Positions 24,947 through 29,364 of a stretch of 29,364 nucleotides of DNA are shown in pieces (the first letter of the stretch is position 1; each line of letters opens with the position of its first letter). Source of the stretch: DASUTB01 sp036374835 (GTDB lineage: Bacteria; Actinomycetota; Actinomycetes; Jiangellales; Jiangellaceae); the NCBI GenBank assembly GCA_036374835.1, contig DASUTB010000099.1, forward strand, positions 1-29,364. The letters run 5' to 3'. The notes beneath the pieces were generated by a model. It did not search any database. It had not been told where the DNA came from and worked only from the letters and a program-made list of their open reading frames with translations. A program made the translations under genes and the position numbers.

Positions 24947-27325
24947 TCAGGTGTCGCGCTCACGCACGACGGCGGCGATGTCCAGTCGGCGCATGGCGCG
25001 TAGTGATGGCCACTGTGATATGGCGGCAACGGCCACGATCGCGGCCACGGCGATCAGCACTGTGGTCGGCTGGATGACCAGCTCGAGTTGGAACAGGTCG
25101 CTGGAGAACGACCGCATGAGCGCATCCCCGGCTATTACGCCGGCCACGATGCCCGGGAGGATTCCGAGTAGCGTCATGAGCAGGTTCTCCGAGGAGATCA
25201 GGCGGGCGAGTTGGCCCAGCCGGACGCCGCTGGCGCGCAGCGTTGCGACCTCCCTGCTGCGCTCCATGATGTTCACCGACATCGTGGTGAACATGATTGC
25301 GAAGGCCATCAGCCCGCCGAGCACCAGCATGCCGCCGACGAATCCGTAGAACAGCCCGGTGAGCTCGTCGAACAACCGGGCTAGCGCCTGGCTGTCCTCG
25401 TACGCTGCGACCACCTCGAGGTCGGTGATGGCCCGCTGGATTGCGTCACGGTCCGCGTCTGATTCGAACCGCAGCAGCGCGGACGTGACCGGCAGCGCCT
25501 GGCCGGTCAACTCCTCAGCCTGCTCCATCGACATGTAGGCATAGGTGCCGAGCGGCTCGTCCACATACGCCGCCAGTGGCACCTGGACGTCGAATGCGAT
25601 CCCCTGCTCGGCGACGCGAACCTGCAGCGCGTCGCCCGGCTCGGCGCCCAGGATGTCACGTGCCCCGATGCCCACGAACACGCCGTCGTCGGGAAGGGCG
25701 GTCTCACTTCCGTCCGGAAGAATGAACCCGTGCAGGTCGGTTCCCCGCGGCAGGGCTTGCAGCACGGACGCGTAGCTGCCCTCGGCCGATCGCAGCGACA
25801 CCGGCAGCGATAGCACCGGCTCCGCTTCGGCGACACCGTCCACGGCGCGTAGTTCGTCGAGCACCTGCGGTGATTGCGGTCCGGCGAGATCGACCCGGGC
25901 GTCTTGCCGTTGCACCTCGTCGAACTGCCGGTGAAGCAGCGCATCCATGGTGTCGAGCATCGACCAGGACGACAGGACCAGAAGCAGCGAAAGCGTGACT
26001 CCGACGATGGTGTAGCCGGTGCGTCGGCGGTTGCGACCGATATTGCGCAGCACCAGCCGCCAGCGGGCCGGCAACCGACGAAGCGGCGGGATGAGGCGCT
26101 CGACAAGGCTGTACCTCCCCCCGCTGGTCCGTACTACGCCGCGCATCGCATCGGCCGGCTCGACCCGCGAGGCGAGCACGGCCGGCGCGACCACCGACAA
26201 GGCGCCCGCAACGACCCCGAAGGCGAGCCCGCCGAGCACCGTGACCCATCTGATGTCGAAGACCGCGGCCTGATCCGGCAGGTCGATGAAGCCGAGATAC
26301 GCGTCGGTCATGGTCCGCGCGGCGGCGATACCCGCCACCACGCCGACGAGGGCACCGATCGTCCCCGCCGCCAGCCCGTACCCGACGTAGTGGCGCAGCA
26401 CGTTCCGCCGCGGCATGCCGTTGGCGAGCATCATGCCGATCAACGTGCGCTCGCTCTGCACCCGGCGGGTCACCAGCACGTACGTCGCCATGCCGGCCGC
26501 GAGGAGGAACAGCACCGGGAAGGCGACGGACATCTGGCTGAACCCGTCGATGTCCTCCTGGAGCAGGGCGTTGGACGGCTGCTCCGCGCGGGTGAGCACC
26601 TCGGTGGCGCCGAGGTCCAGGGCGCGCGAGCTAAGCTCGTCAACCGAAGCCGGGTCGGCCGATCCGGCGAACCGCACCAGCACCTGGTTGGGATCGCCCC
26701 CGCTGAGCTGCGCGGCGACCTCGGTTGGCACGAACAGCACGCCGAACTGGTCCGGCAGGGTGATCGAGTCCTGGCGGCTGCGGGCAGGCCAGATGTACTC
26801 CGTGGAAGCCGCCGCGCCGGTCACCGTCAGGTCCGTCCATCGGGTGCCGTCCCAGGCCTCCACAGTGTCGCCCGAGCTCAGCGCGAAGTGGTCGGCCATG
26901 TGCTGCTCGACCAGCGCCGTCGGGCCTTCGCGCAGGTGGCTCCCTTCGAGGACCAGCAGCTGGTTCACCTCGGGCTGCCGGTCCGCAGGGACGCCCACGA
27001 CCCGGCCACGTAGCTTGTCCTGGCCGTTGACGCGCAGCGGGATATCGGCCTGCAACCGGGTGGTGACAGCGTCGACGCCCGCGGTGTCATTCGCCGCCGT
27101 AGCGATGGCCTGCGTGTCACCACCGGTGATCCACAGGTCGGCCGTGCGCAGCTCGACGTGCAGGTTGTCGTAGGACGCCCGGAGGTTGCGGTATGCGTCA
27201 TAGGAGGCGGCGAACAGCGCGACGCCGAGCATGATCGTCACGACGATGGCGAGGAACTGCGGCCACTGCCGCGCGACGTCACGCCGCAGCTTCGTGCGCA
27301 GGACCGAGCTCCGCACAGCCGTCAC
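24947..27325 (-). CDS. ABC transporter permease with two FtsX domains (MacB/LolE-like)
   Basis: A 792-residue permease. An N-terminal helix (FLAIVVTIMLGVALFAASYD) is followed by a periplasmic-type MacB_PCD domain, a first FtsX core (about residues 255-385), a short basic linker (NIGRNRRRTGYT), a second helix and extracytoplasmic domain, and a second FtsX core at the C-terminus (about 660-780, with NIMERSREVATLRASG). Such permeases are mechanotransmitters acting on lipoproteins, lipids or peptides rather than classical channels. GTG 27325 overlaps the ATPase stop (TGGTGA), so subunits are made in equal amounts. The cargo is unknown; no adhesin or two-component system is adjacent. Confidence 0.9.
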   Translation of the reverse strand: MTAVRSSVLRTKLRRDVARQWPQFLAIVVTIMLGVALFAASYDAYRNLRASYDNLHVELRTADLWITGGDTQAIATAANDTAGVDAVTTRLQADIPLRVNGQDKLRGRVVGVPADRQPEVNQLLVLEGSHLREGPTALVEQHMADHFALSSGDTVEAWDGTRWTDLTVTGAAASTEYIWPARSRQDSITLPDQFGVLFVPTEVAAQLSGGDPNQVLVRFAGSADPASVDELSSRALDLGATEVLTRAEQPSNALLQEDIDGFSQMSVAFPVLFLLAAGMATYVLVTRRVQSERTLIGMMLANGMPRRNVLRHYVGYGLAAGTIGALVGVVAGIAAARTMTDAYLGFIDLPDQAAVFDIRWVTVLGGLAFGVVAGALSVVAPAVLASRVEPADAMRGVVRTSGGRYSLVERLIPPLRRLPARWRLVLRNIGRNRRRTGYTIVGVTLSLLLVLSSWSMLDTMDALLHRQFDEVQRQDARVDLAGPQSPQVLDELRAVDGVAEAEPVLSLPVSLRSAEGSYASVLQALPRGTDLHGFILPDGSETALPDDGVFVGIGARDILGAEPGDALQVRVAEQGIAFDVQVPLAAYVDEPLGTYAYMSMEQAEELTGQALPVTSALLRFESDADRDAIQRAITDLEVVAAYEDSQALARLFDELTGLFYGFVGGMLVLGGLMAFAIMFTTMSVNIMERSREVATLRASGVRLGQLARLISSENLLMTLLGILPGIVAGVIAGDALMRSFSSDLFQLELVIQPTTVLIAVAAIVAVAAISQWPSLRAMRRLDIAAVVRERDT

Positions 27326-28056
27326 CAGTCCACCTGATCGACCGGGGCCGGGCTCTCGTTGCGGCGGTCGTCGACGATCCGGCCGGCCCGCAGCCGCAGC
27401 ACACGGTCGGCCATCGCACCGATCGCGGCATTGTGGGTCACGATCAGCACGGTTCGCCTGTGCTCGCGGGCCTGCCTGCGGAGCTGGTCCAAAATGGTGC
27501 GGCCGGTCTCGATGTCGAGCGCCCCGGTCGGCTCGTCGCACAGCAGCAGCGGTGGTTGCTTGGCGAGAGCTCTGGCGATGGCGACCCGTTGCTGCTCTCC
27601 GCCGGACAGCTGGCTAGGAAAGCTGTCTGCGCGGTCCGCGAGCCCGACCTCGTCAAGCACCCGCGTGGTACGGCGCTCGACCGGTTCGCCGTCGTCGGTG
27701 AGCTCGGCGATCAAGGCCACGTTCTCCCGGGCGGTCAGGGTGGGGACGAGGTTGAAGAACTGGAATACGAAACCAACCGTGTCGCGGCGGTAGTCGGTAA
27801 GGCCCGTGGCGTCGAGGGAGGTCAGGTCTGTCCCGTCCACGACGATGCCGCCGGTGGATGGTGACTGGATGCCACCGATCAGGTTGAGCAGAGTGGTCTT
27901 GCCCGAGCCGGACGGGCCGAGAATGACGACGAGTTCACCGGCGATCAGTGCCAGGTCCACGTCCCGGAGCGCGTGGACGGCCGTCGGTCCCTCGCCGAAC
28001 GTCCGCGACACTCCGGTGAGCGAGGCGATCGTCGTGCGGGTATCGAGAGGGGTCAC
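27322..28056 (-). CDS. ABC transporter ATP-binding protein (MacB/LolD-like)
   Basis: A 244-residue ATPase partner of the FtsX-type permease. Walker A is GPSGSGKTT (47-55); the Q-loop is in FQFFNLVPTLTARENV; the signature is LSGGEQQR; Walker B is LLLCDEPTGALD; and the H-loop is in IVTHN. The LNLIGGIQSPSTG stretch is typical of the MacB/LolD group. I chose GTG 28056 because CTGGAGG lies 6 bases upstream; the frame remains open to 28623 but those codons resemble no known protein. It overlaps the permease gene by four bases. Control is not evident; the nearest notable upstream element is a DosR-like box about 270 bases away. Confidence 0.92.
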   Translation of the reverse strand: MTPLDTRTTIASLTGVSRTFGEGPTAVHALRDVDLALIAGELVVILGPSGSGKTTLLNLIGGIQSPSTGGIVVDGTDLTSLDATGLTDYRRDTVGFVFQFFNLVPTLTARENVALIAELTDDGEPVERRTTRVLDEVGLADRADSFPSQLSGGEQQRVAIARALAKQPPLLLCDEPTGALDIETGRTILDQLRRQAREHRRTVLIVTHNAAIGAMADRVLRLRAGRIVDDRRNESPAPVDQVDW

Positions 28057-28325
28057 GTGCGACCTCCAGAGGGGTGCAGGCGGCCGAGCGGGCCCGACGA
28101 TACGGGCGGGGTCGACGAGCGCGGCCGGTTGCGATCGGCATTCGACATGACACGGCTCCCTCCAGGCCTGCGCGCGCCGCGACCGCAGGACGATGATCTG
28201 GGCCGCGGTCCCGTCGACACCGGTGGCGGACGATGTCCGCTTCGGAGACGACGTCGAGGACCACGATGCGCAGGCCACCACCTCGACTTGATTCGACCGT
28301 ATAGCGGCACGCCGGTTCCCGTGCA

Positions 28326-28339
28326 GGGACCTTCGTCCC
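28326..28339. promoter_or_regulatory. DosR/DevR-type palindrome
   Basis: GGGACCTTCGTCCC is a perfect GGGAC-N4-GTCCC dyad and matches the core of the mycobacterial dormancy-regulator consensus (GGGACTWWAGTCCC) at 12 of 14 positions. It lies in a gene-free stretch, 270 bases upstream of the ABC ATPase start and about 105 bases before a GH65 scrap on the plus strand. It may be a leftover promoter element of a lost hypoxia gene or may still act on the ABC genes. Confidence 0.45.
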
Positions 28340-28443
28340 AGCGGACAACGCACTGGTCCGGCTACCTCGCAATCAAGTGGGTTAGCTCCCGACGCGCTGC
28401 CGACGTGCTCTTTCGACGCGCTGCTGGTCTGGCGCGGTCCGGG

Positions 28444-28498
28444 CACGCTGGGGTACTGGCCAGGTCCGAGCGCGAGCGGGCGCTGGACATTCTGATTC
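28444..28498 (+). pseudogene. GH65 gene fragment (second copy scrap)
   Basis: The plus strand reads HAGVLARSERERALDILIQ, compared with HAWVLARSERERALDFLTQ in the GH65 gene at 4860-4914; 16 of 19 residues agree and about nine of ten bases match by eye. Homology stops abruptly at both ends; on the right a transposase remnant begins within about ten bases. It is too short to function. It shows that a second GH65 copy once existed here, or that a piece was carried in with the insertion element. Confidence 0.7.
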
Positions 28499-28507
28499 AA
28501 ACGTGCT

Positions 28508-28790
28508 GTTGCCGATGTCGCCGCCGAGTACGGCCTCCTGGCGGTACGAGCTGCTGGCCCGCTACCGGGCCGAGGGTGAGGCCGCGTTCGAGCCCCGGTC
28601 CCGGCGGCCGAAGGCCTCGCCATCGGCGATCCCGGCGGCCACTGTAGAGTTGATCATCAGGCTACGGGAAGAGTTGTCCGAGGCCGGTCTGGATGCCCGC
28701 CCGGACACAATCTGCTGGCACCTGACCCAGCACCACGATGTGAGGCTGTCGCCGGCCACGGTGGCCTGGTTCGCCAAGGAGGCGGGGCGC
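28508..28790 (+). pseudogene. IS481-type transposase remnant, frameshifted
   Basis: VADVAAEYG is read from 28508, then after a shift of frame between 28534 and 28545 the sequence continues YELLARYRAEGEAAFEPRSR, and then LREELSEAGLDARPDTICWH and LSPATVAWFAKEAG. This is the N-terminal HTH part of an IS481-family transposase; the recognition-helix codons are damaged and the DDE catalytic core is absent, as sequence after about 28790 is unrelated. The gene-free interval 28057-28805 otherwise holds the ABC promoter region, the DosR-like box and the GH65 scrap. I saw no terminal inverted repeats. Confidence 0.7.
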
Positions 28791-28805
28791 CGCGGGTCTA
28801 CCGGC

Positions 28806-29078
28806 TTAGGGCAGACGGTTCATCTCGCGGCGAATGCGTTCTTCACTTAACGGGCGCCGGAACACGTCCATGGCGTGGAAGAACAGCCCGATTCCCCACC
28901 CGGCCAGGGGGAAGATCGGCCAGAAGAAGCCGCCGTCGGCGACGGCGAACCACACGGCCACAATCACTGCGTTGATCAGCAGATAGGCGGTCAGGTGAGT
29001 CCAGAACTCCGAGCGCTTCTTCAGCCTTTCGATCGCCCGGCGTCGCAGATCGGCATCGCGGTTGTCGATGGTGGACAT
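28806..29078 (-). CDS. 2TM domain-containing membrane protein
   Basis: A 90-residue protein with a basic N-terminal amphipathic stretch (RRRAIERLKKRSEFWTHL), two transmembrane helices (about 28-47 and 50-68, containing FFWPIFPLAGWGIGLFFHA) and a charged tail. This is the 2TM family (PF13239), often found next to or fused to sensor kinases, function unknown. ATG 29078 has AAAGGAGG upstream, and that site overlaps the stop of the preceding gene, so the two are coupled. Confidence 0.8.
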   Translation of the reverse strand: MSTIDNRDADLRRRAIERLKKRSEFWTHLTAYLLINAVIVAVWFAVADGGFFWPIFPLAGWGIGLFFHAMDVFRRPLSEERIRREMNRLP

Positions 29079-29079
29079 G

Positions 29080-29352
29080 TCAGCCTCCTTTGGTCGCATC
29101 GTGGTCTGGTTGGGCAACTTTGCGCTCATGGCGGGCAGCGAGCCAGATGATGACCGCCATGACCGCCAGGACGTCGACGAAACCGGCGATTGAGGCCCAC
29201 GGGAGTTCGATGTCGCCGGCTTCGAGGTTGTTGAAGAACGCACCGATCGGGGTGAGCAGCGGCCATAGCACGAGGATGTTGTTCACGAGCCGGTAGGCGA
29301 TGGCATACAGCACGCCCAACCCGAACAAGAAGACGATCTCGGTGGCACTCAT
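29080..29352 (-). CDS. Hypothetical three-helix membrane protein
   Basis: A 90-residue protein with hydrophobic segments at about residues 5-20, 26-40 and 55-72 (SIAGFVDVLAVMAVIIWLAA) and a polar tail (ARHERKVAQPDHDATKGG). I recognise no family. It ends one base before the 2TM gene starts, sharing its ribosome site region, so they form an operon. ATG 29352 lies 12 bases from the window edge, so a longer start outside cannot be excluded. Confidence 0.6.
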   Translation of the reverse strand: MSATEIVFLFGLGVLYAIAYRLVNNILVLWPLLTPIGAFFNNLEAGDIELPWASIAGFVDVLAVMAVIIWLAARHERKVAQPDHDATKGG

Positions 29353-29364
29353 GCCATAGCCGAC

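Noticed and set aside
28219..28286. CBS-like string VSEADIVRHR on the minus strand in the graveyard region
   Set aside because: Only about ten residues match and no flanking CBS strands can be found; it could be chance.
28057..28623. Upstream extension of the ABC ATPase frame
   Set aside because: The codons match no ABC N-terminus and run through the GH65 and transposase scraps; GTG 28056 has a proper ribosome site.

Overview
The window looks like chromosomal DNA of a high-GC actinobacterium. The base composition is strongly GC-rich, GTG starts are frequent, stop/start overlaps (GTGA, ATGA) are common, and the families present (DUF222/13E12-type protein, MMPL transporter, SHOCT protein, YwiC-like protein, MddA-type methyltransferase, hemerythrin-DUF2249) are typical of that phylum. 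The genus cannot be fixed by reading alone. I saw no rRNA, tRNA or CRISPR array.

Left part (1-7063): the 5' end of a DUF222-type gene with a possible LexA box over its start; a coupled pair made of a cyclase-family metal hydrolase and a thiamine-diphosphate enzyme; a GH65 glycoside phosphorylase; then, on the minus strand, a small SHOCT membrane protein followed by a Tat-exported multicopper oxidase.

Middle-left (7182-11870): an MMPL exporter diverges from its probable TetR repressor across a two-arm operator. After these come a flavodoxin-like protein and a short MgtE-type magnesium channel.

Centre (11929-18873) is the most coherent block. A hemerythrin-DUF2249 protein diverges from a four-gene, translationally coupled operon: a Cys-bearing HTH regulator, an NnrS-like membrane protein, an 894-residue copper nitrite reductase (multi-pass membrane domain, blue-copper domain and a complete two-domain NirK), and a YwiC-like membrane protein. 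An MddA/NnrU-type membrane methyltransferase follows. I read this as a membrane-anchored nitrite-reduction and NO-handling module. No NO reductase is present in the window.

Right-centre (18893-20572): a scrambled locus holds two pieces of a broken SAM methyltransferase and two oppositely oriented halves of one LuxR-type HTH. It is followed by an intact methyltransferase and a YkoF-like thiamine-binding protein.

Right part (20599-29364): a CPA2-type antiporter diverges from a P2-type cation ATPase with an unusual PAGLP ion-site motif. Next are an FtsX/MacB-type ABC permease with its ATPase, a 750-bp gene graveyard (a good DosR-type box, a GH65 scrap, a frameshifted IS481-type transposase remnant), and two small coupled membrane proteins running to the edge. 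Hemerythrin, nitrite reductase, the DosR-like box and the ATPase together suggest a life that includes low-oxygen or nitrosative phases; that reading is inference.
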